Positions 6,081-12,401 of a stretch of 16,648 nucleotides of DNA are shown here, one piece after another. Made by a program: the position numbers and the translations under genes. Source of the stretch: JBFMCT01 sp046565765. Lineage in GTDB: Bacteria > Actinomycetota > Acidimicrobiia > Acidimicrobiales > AC-14. The stretch is taken from NCBI GenBank assembly GCA_046565765.1, contig JBKHXX010000095.1:1-16648 (forward strand). The letters run 5' to 3'. The notes under the pieces were generated by a model that did not search any database, was not told where the DNA came from, and worked only from the letters and a program-made list of their open reading frames with translations. Position 1 is the first letter of the stretch; the number at the start of each line of letters is the position of its first letter.

Positions 6081-6857
6081 TCACTGGCCGCCGGCCGCGT
6101 CGGCCAGCGTGCGCAACGCCCCCACCACGGCCTCGGGCCCGTCGAGCACCACGTCGGCCCGCTCGAGCAACTGGGGGGGCGCCTCCTCGCTGCGCACCCC
6201 CACCCGCAGGGCGGTCACGCCCCTGGCCGCCAGGCGGTCGAGGGCGTCGAACGCCTCGGCGTCGCTCAGGTCGTCCCCGAAGAAGCAGGCCGCCCTCAGC
6301 CCCTCGGCCGCCCGCTCCAGCACCAGGCCCTTGCCGTGGGCCACCGGCGGGCGCAGCTCGTAGGACATGCGGGCGTCGTGGAGGACCAGGCCGGTGGCCT
6401 CGACGGTGCGGCGGGCCCAGCCCTGGGCGGCCGGGCCCTGCTGGCGCGCCCGGCGGAAGTGAACGGTGAGGGACAGCCCCTTGCGCTCCACGTCGACGTC
6501 GGGACCGAGCTCGCTCACCGCCTGCTCGGCCGCCTCCTCGACCACCTCGACCCAGGGGGCAGCCTCGGGCACGGGGACCACCCGGCCGTCCTCCACCGTC
6601 TCCAACCCGTGCAGGCCCCACATGGACACACCCGCATCGCCGAGGTGACGGAGCAGGAACTCGGCCGGCCGGCCCGAAATGACCCCCACCCGCCCGAAGT
6701 GGCGGGCCAGGTCGGCCAGCACACCGGGCGCCCCGGGCAGGGGCTCGGCCGCGGCGGGGTCGTCGACGATGGGCGAGAGCGTGCCGTCGAAGTCGCTGAA
6801 GACCCCGGTTGCGCCGGGGTCCAGCAGCAGCGGGGCGAGGGCCCCCGCCGCCGTCAC
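6081..6857 (-). CDS. otsB: Trehalose-6-phosphate phosphatase (HAD family)
   Basis: A 258-residue phosphatase that releases trehalose from trehalose 6-phosphate, completing the OtsA-OtsB pathway. Motif I is DFDGTLSPI (D22 nucleophile, D24 acid/base), motif II is SGRP (S61), the cap region has WGLHGLE (80-86), ELRP at 167-170 precedes motif III HGKG (K176), and motif IV is GDDLSDAEAF (194-203). The length fits the family. It starts at GTG 6857, whose first bases overlap the TGA of the LytR_C gene (GTGA, 4 nt), implying translational coupling. It is the last gene of the DUF3263-LytR_C-otsB operon and is convergent with otsA, stop to stop 4 bp apart. Confidence 0.95.
   Translation of the reverse strand: MTAAGALAPLLLDPGATGVFSDFDGTLSPIVDDPAAAEPLPGAPGVLADLARHFGRVGVISGRPAEFLLRHLGDAGVSMWGLHGLETVEDGRVVPVPEAAPWVEVVEEAAEQAVSELGPDVDVERKGLSLTVHFRRARQQGPAAQGWARRTVEATGLVLHDARMSYELRPPVAHGKGLVLERAAEGLRAACFFGDDLSDAEAFDALDRLAARGVTALRVGVRSEEAPPQLLERADVVLDGPEAVVGALRTLADAAGGQ
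6084..6107. terminator. Candidate hairpin at the otsA/otsB convergence
   Basis: CTGGCCG (6084-6090) pairs with CGGCCAG (6101-6107) around a 10-nt loop, 7 bases past the otsA stop and inside the 3' end of otsB. It has no T-run, so termination is only suggested by position. Confidence 0.3.
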
Positions 6858-7414
6858 CGCCGGGTGGTGGAGGTCGTGGCCGCGTCGCCGGGCAACCGCA
6901 GGTCGGGCCCGATGATGAGTGCGATGTCGGTGCCGCGGGTGTCGGGCACGGGGGCGTTCTCCTCCAGCGGCCGCACCGAGCTAGCCGGCAGTTGCAGGAG
7001 CTGGGCGAGGGCCCGGGCCTCGGCTTCGAACTCGGGCGTGTGCTGCACCTGGGTGGCCTCGACCACGCGCGTGGCGTCGGTGGGGGCCAGGGCGTTGTAG
7101 CCCACGGTCTGGAGGTAGTCGCGGGTGCGACCGGCCAGCCCCTGGGTGGCGGTGCCGTTGGCGGCCAGCACCTTCACATCGCCGGGCGGGCGGATGGCCC
7201 GGGTGGTCGGGATGGGCACCACCGACACCGACGACCGGCGGGTGGTGTCGGTCTCCCCGTCGTCGCCGCCGCCGGTGGAGACCTCGGTGTCGACGTCGAT
7301 CGACCCGGAGTCGAACTGGTTCAGGATGATGATGCCGAGCAGCAGGGCGACGCCCAGCAGCACGATCCCCCGACCCCCCGTGCTCGGCGGCGGGCGGACG
7401 CCGCGAGCGCCCAC
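6854..7414 (-). CDS. LytR C-terminal-domain membrane protein
   Basis: A 186-residue protein with a short basic N-terminus, one transmembrane segment (about 17-32, GIVLLGVALLLGIIIL), a Ser/Thr/Asp-rich linker and an extracytoplasmic LytR_C domain starting at VKVLAANGTATQGLAGRTRDYL (about 80-101, shown here only as a landmark). LytR_C domains also end cell-wall LCP ligases, but the ligase domain is missing here. Stand-alone forms such as M. tuberculosis Rv0431 are common and poorly understood. I chose GTG 7414 because it lies 14 nt after the DUF3263 stop; the in-frame start at 7642 would overlap that whole gene with low-complexity sequence. Pairing with DUF3263 matches Rv0430-Rv0431. The 4-nt overlap with otsB ties an envelope protein to trehalose synthesis. 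Confidence 0.85.
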   Translation of the reverse strand: MGARGVRPPPSTGGRGIVLLGVALLLGIIILNQFDSGSIDVDTEVSTGGGDDGETDTTRRSSVSVVPIPTTRAIRPPGDVKVLAANGTATQGLAGRTRDYLQTVGYNALAPTDATRVVEATQVQHTPEFEAEARALAQLLQLPASSVRPLEENAPVPDTRGTDIALIIGPDLRLPGDAATTSTTRR

Positions 7415-7428
7415 CGAGCCCCCCGGCC

Positions 7429-7740
7429 TCAGCGGCCGCGCCGCTGCGCTGCGGGGCGGCCTTCGATACGGGCCCGCCGACGGCGGGCCTGGAGCCGGCG
7501 GAGCCGGCGGACGAGGAGCGGGTCGTAGCCGTGGGCGTCGGGGGACGCCACCAGCCCGCTCAGGAGCTGGTAGTAGCGGGTGGGAGAGAGCCCGAGCTGG
7601 GCGCGGATGGCGTCGGACTTGGAGCCGGGCTGCGCCCACCACGACCGCTCGAAGTCCAAGATCGCGCGATCACGGTCGTCGAGTCCCATTTCGAGGGCAG
7701 GTTGCCCGTCGCGGGCGGCCAGTTCAAGCATTCGCCGCAT
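7429..7740 (-). CDS. DUF3263 protein (small HTH-like actinobacterial protein)
   Basis: A 103-residue protein with the family core RDRAILDFERSWW (23-35), PGSKSDAIRAQLGLSPTRYY (38-57) and YDPLLVRRLRRLQ (72-84), ending in an Arg-rich tail. The SPTRYYQLL segment looks like the recognition part of a helix-turn-helix, so DNA binding is plausible but unproven. ATG 7740 is preferred (AAAGG four bases upstream; 103 residues, close to Rv0430). Starts at 7731 or 7689 are possible, and the longest frame, from 7788, would run into the tRNA gene. It is first in an operon with the LytR_C protein and otsB. Only 33 bp separate it from the divergent tRNA-Thr. Confidence 0.85.
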   Translation of the reverse strand: MRRMLELAARDGQPALEMGLDDRDRAILDFERSWWAQPGSKSDAIRAQLGLSPTRYYQLLSGLVASPDAHGYDPLLVRRLRRLQARRRRARIEGRPAAQRRGR

Positions 7741-7773
7741 TAGCCTTTCACGGGCGCACGGCAGTTGCTCGTC

Positions 7774-7844
7774 GCCCGGGTAGCTCAACGGTAGAGCACC
7801 TGCCTTGTAATCAGGCGATAGGGGTTCGACTCCCCTCCCGGGCT
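7774..7844 (+). tRNA. tRNA-Thr (anticodon UGU)
   Basis: The cloverleaf folds as acceptor GCCCGGG/CCCGGGC, D-arm GCTC-AACGGTA-GAGC, anticodon arm CCTGC-CTTGTAA-TCAGG, 4-nt variable loop, and T-arm AGGGG-TTCGACT-CCCCT with discriminator U. The anticodon TGT reads ACA (Thr). The CCA tail is not encoded (CCC follows). The last anticodon-stem pair (31-39) is C-U, a mismatch. The gene is divergent from DUF3263 and convergent with sigH. Confidence 0.95.
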
Positions 7845-7885
7845 CCCGCCCCGGCTGCGCCGCGAACGCCGGGCCGCCGGCCGCT

Positions 7886-8554
7886 TCAGGCGACGGCGGT
7901 GGCCGACGGCTCGGGGGCGTCCTGGGCGGCCAGATGCGCCTCCAGCTTGCGCTTGATGCGCTGGAGGGCGTTGTCGATGGACTTCACGTGCCGGTTGAGC
8001 AGCACGCCGATCTCCTGGTAGGAGCGGCCTTCCAGATAGAGCCGCAGCACGTCGACCTCGAGGTTCGACAGCATCTCGGCCATCGAGGCCCGCATGGCCG
8101 CCATTCGCTCCAGCGACACCACCTCGTCGGCCGGGTCGGGCACGTGGTGGTCGTCGAGCAGCTCCTCGACCCACCATTCCGAAGCGGGCTCGTCGACCAC
8201 CCGCAGGCCCGACAACGACACGTAGCGGTTGAGGGGCTGGTGCTTCTGGCGCGTGGCGGTCTTGATGGCGGTGAGGATCTGGCGGGTGATGCAGAGCTCG
8301 GCGAAGGCCCGGAAGGACGCCTGGCGCTCGGGGCGGAAGTCGCGCACCGCCTTGAACAGCCCGATCATCCCTTCCTGCTCGATGTCGTCGAAGTCGGCGC
8401 CGGCGAGGAAGTACCCCCGCGCCTTGGCCCGGGCGAAGCGCCGGTAGCGCTCGAGGAGGAGGTTGAGGGCCCGCAGGTCGCCGTTGCGGAACAGCTCCAC
8501 CAGGTCGTCGTCGGTGATCTCGACCAGGCTATGTCCCAGTTGGCTCGAGGGCAT
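7886..8554 (-). CDS. sigH: Sigma-70 family factor, SigH (Spo0H) type
   Basis: A 222-residue RNA polymerase sigma factor very like Bacillus subtilis SigH. Region 2 includes ARAKARGYFLAGADFDDIEQ (41-60) and the following EGMIGLFKAVRDF, then AELCITRQILTAIKTATRQK (85-104). Region 4 includes LYLEGRSYQEIGVLLNRHVK (172-191) and SIDNALQRIKRKLE. Regions 1.1 and a full region 3 are missing, as in that group. In Bacillus, SigH directs transition-state and early sporulation genes; here its target set is unknown. ATG 8554 has AGGAGC seven bases upstream. It lies downstream of rlmB, the same order as in Bacillus, but has its own strong promoter. An actinobacterial general stress or development role is possible. 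Confidence 0.92.
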   Translation of the reverse strand: MPSSQLGHSLVEITDDDLVELFRNGDLRALNLLLERYRRFARAKARGYFLAGADFDDIEQEGMIGLFKAVRDFRPERQASFRAFAELCITRQILTAIKTATRQKHQPLNRYVSLSGLRVVDEPASEWWVEELLDDHHVPDPADEVVSLERMAAMRASMAEMLSNLEVDVLRLYLEGRSYQEIGVLLNRHVKSIDNALQRIKRKLEAHLAAQDAPEPSATAVA

Positions 8555-8586
8555 GCAGGCTGCTCCTGGGGTGGTGCGGCGCTGGG

Positions 8587-8609
8587 TGTGACGGGATCGG
8601 TATGTGACG
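8587..8609 (-). repeat. Direct repeat TGTGACG x2 in the sigH leader
   Basis: TGTGACG (plus-strand reading) occurs at 8587-8593 and 8603-8609, 16 bp apart, between the sigH promoter and its start codon. It could be a two-site operator or chance. Confidence 0.4.
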
Positions 8610-8631
8610 ATTGCCTCTAGGCGGCCTGCCC

Positions 8632-8660
8632 TTTCTACTGACCGTCACTCCGCGTGTCAA
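8632..8660 (-). promoter_or_regulatory. sigH promoter (housekeeping sigma consensus)
   Basis: On the minus strand, a perfect -35 TTGACA (8655-8660) is followed after 17 bp by TAGAAA (8632-8637). The start would be near 8625, giving a ~70-nt leader. This is the best sigma-70 promoter in the window, and it lies just downstream of the rlmB stop. Confidence 0.7.
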
Positions 8661-8668
8661 TGGTTGCG

Positions 8669-9544
8669 TCAGGATTTCGACTCGTGCCGTTGACGGGCCA
8701 GCTCGAACAGGGCGATGGCTCCCGCCGCCGACACGTTCAGCGACGCCAAGGCCCCATCCAGCGGGATCGTCACCAGCACATCGCACCGCTGCCGCACCAA
8801 GCGGGACAGACCGGGGCCCTCGGCGCCCACCACGACCAGCACCGGGCCGTCGCCCAGCCGGGTCCGCCAGAGGTTCTCGCCACCCTCCGTGGTCAAACCC
8901 ACCACCCATACCCCCGCCTCGGTGGCTCGGGCCAGCGCCGCCGGAAGTCCGGCCACCACCGCCATCGGAACCCGTTCGACCGCCCCCGCCGCCGCCTTGG
9001 CCGCCGCCGGCGTGACGTGGACGGACCGGTGGCGGGGCAGCACCGCCCCGGTTGCGCCGGCCGCCTCGGCCGAGCGGAGGAGGGCGCCGAGGTTCTGCGG
9101 GTCGGTCACGCCGTCGAAGGCGACCAGCAGGGGCGGGGTTCCGTCACGGGCGGGCCTGCACAGGTCGTCGAAGTCGGCCTCGGGCAGTGGGTCGGCGTGG
9201 GCCAGCACGCCCTGGGGCGCCTCCGTACGGGAGGCGGCGTCGAGGCGGCTGCGGGCCACCCGCCGCACGGGCACGCGGGCCGCTTCGGCCAAGGCGAGGA
9301 TCTCCTCGACGATCGGGGCGGGATCGATCTCGGCCGCCACCCACACGTCCCGAACGCGCCGGCGCCGGGCCCGCAGCAGCTCGGCCACCGCCTGGCGGCC
9401 CTCGACCTGCTCGCCGCCCAGTCCCCGCCCGGCCGGTGCCCGCCGTGGGCCCGGGCCCCGCTCGGGCTGCGGGCGCGGCGGGCGTGGCGGGCGCCTCGGC
9501 CCCGGGCCGGGGCCGGGCCTGGGCCCCCGCTCAGGTTTCGCCAT
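8669..9544 (-). CDS. rlmB: 23S rRNA 2'-O-ribose methyltransferase RlmB (SpoU/TrmH family)
   Basis: A 291-residue SPOUT methyltransferase. By family it uses S-adenosylmethionine to methylate the ribose of G2251 (E. coli numbering) in 23S rRNA. Residues 1-46 are a Pro/Arg/Gly-rich basic tail, followed by the substrate-binding domain from VEGRQAVAELL (47-57) and the three SPOUT motifs: DGVTDPQNLGALLRSAEAAG (144-163), VVVGAEGPGLSRLV (237-250) and IPLDGALASLNVSAAGAIAL (260-279), which form the trefoil knot. ATG 9544 overlaps the end of ispF by 14 bp. The ispF-rlmB junction corresponds to ispF-cysS-rlmB in mycobacteria, but cysS is absent here. Another SpoU-family target is possible; context favours RlmB. 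Confidence 0.93.
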   Translation of the reverse strand: MAKPERGPRPGPGPGPRRPPRPPRPQPERGPGPRRAPAGRGLGGEQVEGRQAVAELLRARRRRVRDVWVAAEIDPAPIVEEILALAEAARVPVRRVARSRLDAASRTEAPQGVLAHADPLPEADFDDLCRPARDGTPPLLVAFDGVTDPQNLGALLRSAEAAGATGAVLPRHRSVHVTPAAAKAAAGAVERVPMAVVAGLPAALARATEAGVWVVGLTTEGGENLWRTRLGDGPVLVVVGAEGPGLSRLVRQRCDVLVTIPLDGALASLNVSAAGAIALFELARQRHESKS

Positions 9545-10016
9545 TCCGCTCCAGCAGCGCCACCGCCCAGCACGCCACGCCCTCGCCCCGTCCGAGCGCG
9601 CCCAGCCCCTCGGCCCGCTTGGCGCCGACGGTGACGGGCGCTCCCACCACGGCCGAGAGCCGCTCCTCCATGGCGGCGCGATGGGGCGCCAGCTTGGGTG
9701 CCTCGAGCACGACCGTGCAGTCCACGTTCACCGGCCGCCAGCCTCCCTCCCGCACCACCTCGCCGACCCTGGCCAGCAACTCCATGCTGTCCGCCCCCGC
9801 CCAGGCGGGGTCCGTGTCGGGGAAGAGCCGCCCGAGGTCGCCCCGGCCGGCGGCACCGAGGAGGGCGTCGGCCACTGCGTGGGCCACTGCGTCGGCGTCG
9901 CTGTGGCCGGCCAGGCCCCGCTCACCGGGGAACGTCACCCCGCCCAGCACGAGGGGCCGCCGGTGGTCGTCGGAGAACGGGTGGACGTCCAAGCCCATCC
10001 CCACCCGCACGTTCAC
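9531..10016 (-). CDS. ispF: 2-C-methyl-D-erythritol 2,4-cyclodiphosphate synthase
   Basis: A 161-residue enzyme that cyclises CDP-methylerythritol 2-phosphate in the MEP isoprenoid pathway; it works as a trimer with a zinc site. Zinc ligands are D10 and H12 (MGLDVHPF) and H46 (GHSDADAVAHAVADALLG region). LFPDTDP (64-70) and GRGEG (142-146) are conserved. It starts at GTG 10016, whose GTGA overlaps the ispD stop; upstream in-frame starts lie deep in ispD and are shadows. Oddity: the usual nucleotide-binding K-A-T-T-T-E stretch reads G-A-K-R-A-E (131-136), so the threonines seen in E. coli are replaced while the Glu is kept. It may be a lineage variant. Confidence 0.94.
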   Translation of the reverse strand: MNVRVGMGLDVHPFSDDHRRPLVLGGVTFPGERGLAGHSDADAVAHAVADALLGAAGRGDLGRLFPDTDPAWAGADSMELLARVGEVVREGGWRPVNVDCTVVLEAPKLAPHRAAMEERLSAVVGAPVTVGAKRAEGLGALGRGEGVACWAVALLERNGET

Positions 10017-10720
10017 CGGCCGGCGGCGCGGGTCAGGTCGGCGAGGGTGGTGATCTTCACGTTGGCCGCCTCCCCGGGCACGACCACCACCCGCCCCCCG
10101 GCCGTCTCCACCAGGGCGGCGTCGTCGGTGGCGTCGAGCCCGGACGCGTGGGCCCGCCGCAGAGCCTCGGCCCGGAACGCCTGGGGCGTCTGCACCGCCA
10201 CCAGCTCCGTCCGGTCGAGGGTGCACACCACGTGGTCGCCCCGCACCCGCTTGACGGTGTCGGTCACCGGGACCCCCGGCACGGCCCCGTCGACCCCCTC
10301 CCCGGCGAGCGCCGCCACCACCGCGGCGAAGAGGGCGGGCGAGGCCAGCGGCCGAGCCGCGTCGTGGACCACGATCACCGCCGCCGACGCCGGCACTGCG
10401 ACCAGGCCGGCCCGTACCGAGGCCGAGCGGGTGGCGCCTCCGGCCACCACCACGTCCGCTCCCGCGATCGGCTCGGCCACCCGATCGGCGGGGACGACCA
10501 CCACCACGCCGTCGCCGCTGGAGCGCAAGGCGCTGCGGGCGGCGTCGACCGACACGTCGACGACCCGCCGGCCACGAAGGAGCTCATACTGCTTGCGGGA
10601 GCCGAAGCGCGACCCTGACCCGGCGGCCACCACGACCGCCCAGACGGCACCGTCTCTGCCTGCCTCCCCGGCGGGGCCCCATCTCCGCCTCGTCGGCGAG
10701 CGTGGGGGCCCCTGCCCCAC
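10013..10720 (-). CDS. ispD: 2-C-methyl-D-erythritol 4-phosphate cytidylyltransferase
   Basis: A 235-residue nucleotidyltransferase that couples CTP to methylerythritol phosphate, the step two before IspF. The CTP loop AAGSGSRFGSRKQY (32-45) keeps the basic residues but is two residues shorter than in E. coli. VVHDAARPL, VQTPQAFR and ATDDAALVE are recognisable family motifs. The start is GTG 10720, 11 bp after the carD stop, giving a ~24-residue basic N-terminal extension with no better internal start. The ribosome site is poor. ispD-ispF overlap by 4 nt, and carD-ispD-ispF-rlmB form a tight operon as in mycobacteria. Confidence 0.93.
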   Translation of the reverse strand: MGQGPPRSPTRRRWGPAGEAGRDGAVWAVVVAAGSGSRFGSRKQYELLRGRRVVDVSVDAARSALRSSGDGVVVVVPADRVAEPIAGADVVVAGGATRSASVRAGLVAVPASAAVIVVHDAARPLASPALFAAVVAALAGEGVDGAVPGVPVTDTVKRVRGDHVVCTLDRTELVAVQTPQAFRAEALRRAHASGLDATDDAALVETAGGRVVVVPGEAANVKITTLADLTRAAGR

Positions 10721-10731
10721 GCCGCCGCCGT

Positions 10732-11211
10732 CTACGGCAGCGCCTCGTCGAGCTTCTTCTCCGCCTCCTCCTCGGTGACCCCGAGGGCGAAGGTCAGCTC
10801 GGACACGAGGATCTGGCGGGCCTTGGTGAGCATCCGCTTCTCGCCGGCGGAGAGGCCCTTGTCCTTCTCCCGGATGGAGAGGTTCCGCACAACCTCGGCC
10901 ACCTGGTAGATGTCACCCGACTTCAGCTTCTCGACGTGGTTCTTGAAGCGCCGCGACCAGTTGGTGGGCATGCGCGCCTCCTTCTTGCGAAGGACGGCGA
11001 ACACCTCCTCGACCTCCTCGTCGTTGATGACCTCCCGCAGCCCGATGGCCTCGGTGTTGTCGGCCGGCACGCTCAGGGTGAGGTCGCCGTAGGCCAGCTT
11101 GAGGACGAGGTACTCCCGATCGGCTCCGAACCAGTCCTTTGTCTCCCGCTTCTCGATGACAGCTGCGCCGTGGTGCGGGTAGACGACCTTGTCGCCGACA
11201 TCGAAGGACAT
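10732..11211 (-). CDS. carD: CarD-family RNA polymerase-binding transcription regulator
   Basis: A 159-residue protein that binds the RNA polymerase beta subunit and stabilises open promoter complexes, tuning rRNA and other housekeeping transcription in mycobacteria. The N-terminal RNAP-interaction domain (1-55) has GDKVVYPHHGAAVIEK (6-21). The C-terminal helical DNA-binding domain includes MPTNWSRRFKNHVEKLKSGD (81-100), with W85 at the same number as the minor-groove tryptophan of M. tuberculosis CarD. ATG 11211 follows GGGAG; the upstream start at 11247 adds non-conserved residues. The 97-bp gap to disA may hold a promoter, but I cannot identify one with confidence. Confidence 0.96.
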   Translation of the reverse strand: MSFDVGDKVVYPHHGAAVIEKRETKDWFGADREYLVLKLAYGDLTLSVPADNTEAIGLREVINDEEVEEVFAVLRKKEARMPTNWSRRFKNHVEKLKSGDIYQVAEVVRNLSIREKDKGLSAGEKRMLTKARQILVSELTFALGVTEEEAEKKLDEALP

Positions 11212-11308
11212 ACGTCTCCCAGGAACGAGACAACGGTGGGACACCACAAGAGTGCCAGCAAACGCCCCCGACAGCCAACTCGCGGAGGGGAAACCCGCAG
11301 GTCGGGGC

Positions 11309-12382
11309 TCAGCCGTAACGGTCGAGGATGCTGGTCTCGGCCAGGCGGGACAACCCCTCCTTGATGGCCCGGGCCCGCGTCTCTCCCACGCCCTCCACCT
11401 CGTCGAGGTCGTCGACGGTGGCCCGCAGGATCTTCTGGAGGTTGCCGAAGTGGGCGACGATGTGCTCGATGACCGACTCGGGCAGGCGGGGGATCCTGGC
11501 CAGCAGCCGGTAGCCGCGCGGCTGGAGGCTCATGTCCATGTCGGACGCCTCGACGGGCAGGCGCAGCACCGACGTGACCGCCTTGATGTCGAGGATGTCC
11601 TCGGTGCTCAGCTCGGCCAGGGCCTCCATGGCCTCGCTGAGGTTCCACCCCTCTTCGACGTGGAAGTAGTCCTTGATGACGAGGCGGCGGTCGTCCTCCA
11701 CGCCGCCCATCAGCTCCTCGAGCTGGAGGCGCACCAGGCGGCCGTCGGTGCCCAGCTCGATGATGTAGTCGTTGATCTCCTCGGCGATGCGCCGCACCAT
11801 CTCGGTGCGCTGGAGAACGGTGACGACCTCCCGCACCGTCACCAGGTCCTCCACCTCGAGCGCCGAGAGCGACCCCGACACCGAGTCGAGGCGGGCCTTG
11901 TAGCGCTCCAGCGTGGAGAGGGCCTGGTTGGCCCGGTTGAGCAGCCGGGTCGACGTCTCCAGCGGCTGCTTGACGTCGCCGTAGTAGACGGCGATCGAGG
12001 ACATGTCCTCTGACACCGACACGACCGGGACGCCGATGGAGCGGGCCACCCGCTCGGCGGTGCGGTGGCGGGTGCCGGTCTCCGACGTGGGCACGTTGGG
12101 GTTGGGCACCAGGTGGACGTTGGCCCGGGCGATGCGGCTGGAGTCGGGGGCGAGGATGATGGCCCCGTCCATCTTGGCCAGCTCCGACAGTCTCTGCGGC
12201 GTGTACTCGGCGTCGAGCAGGAACCCGCCCGAGCAGATGGCCAGCACCTCCGGGCCGTCGCCGATGACGATCAGCGCGCCGCGGCTTCCTTGAAGGATGC
12301 GGTCGAGGCCTTCACGCAGGGCTGTCCCGGGAGCGACAGCGGCCAGGGCGTCGATGAGCGCCAGATGCCGCCTGAGAGGCAC
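11309..12382 (-). CDS. disA: DNA integrity scanning protein DisA, diadenylate cyclase
   Basis: A 357-residue octameric enzyme that makes c-di-AMP from two ATP and slows when it meets branched DNA. The DAC domain (about 1-145) has the catalytic DGA (72-74) in KMDGAIIL and GTRHR (103-107). A helical spine follows. The C-terminal helix-hairpin-helix DNA-binding part includes LARIPRLPESVIEHIVAHFG and DDLDEVEGVGETRARAIKEG. The length is typical. It starts at GTG 12382, 19 bp after the radA stop, without a clear ribosome site. The radA-disA pairing is conserved in Bacillus and mycobacteria; RadA modulates DisA there. Confidence 0.97.
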   Translation of the reverse strand: MPLRRHLALIDALAAVAPGTALREGLDRILQGSRGALIVIGDGPEVLAICSGGFLLDAEYTPQRLSELAKMDGAIILAPDSSRIARANVHLVPNPNVPTSETGTRHRTAERVARSIGVPVVSVSEDMSSIAVYYGDVKQPLETSTRLLNRANQALSTLERYKARLDSVSGSLSALEVEDLVTVREVVTVLQRTEMVRRIAEEINDYIIELGTDGRLVRLQLEELMGGVEDDRRLVIKDYFHVEEGWNLSEAMEALAELSTEDILDIKAVTSVLRLPVEASDMDMSLQPRGYRLLARIPRLPESVIEHIVAHFGNLQKILRATVDDLDEVEGVGETRARAIKEGLSRLAETSILDRYG

Positions 12383-12401
12383 GGTTGCGATGGTAGCGGT
12401 T

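Noticed and set aside
7845..7885. GC-rich inverted repeat between tRNA-Thr and sigH
   Set aside because: Only about six pairs with a 12-nt loop; possible tRNA terminator but not supportable.
9870..9893. Tandem copy of GGCCACTGCGT
   Set aside because: It encodes the normal AVAHAVA stretch of IspF with no length change; repeated Ala/Val codons explain it.
8715..10778. 687-residue plus-strand open frame opposite rlmB, ispF and ispD
   Set aside because: Low-complexity Ser/Thr/Ala/Arg translation produced by GC-rich wobble positions of the real genes.
11281..11308. Small CCCG-N5-CGGG hairpin followed by TTT after disA
   Set aside because: A four-pair stem is too short for a credible terminator, and disA-carD read-through is likely.
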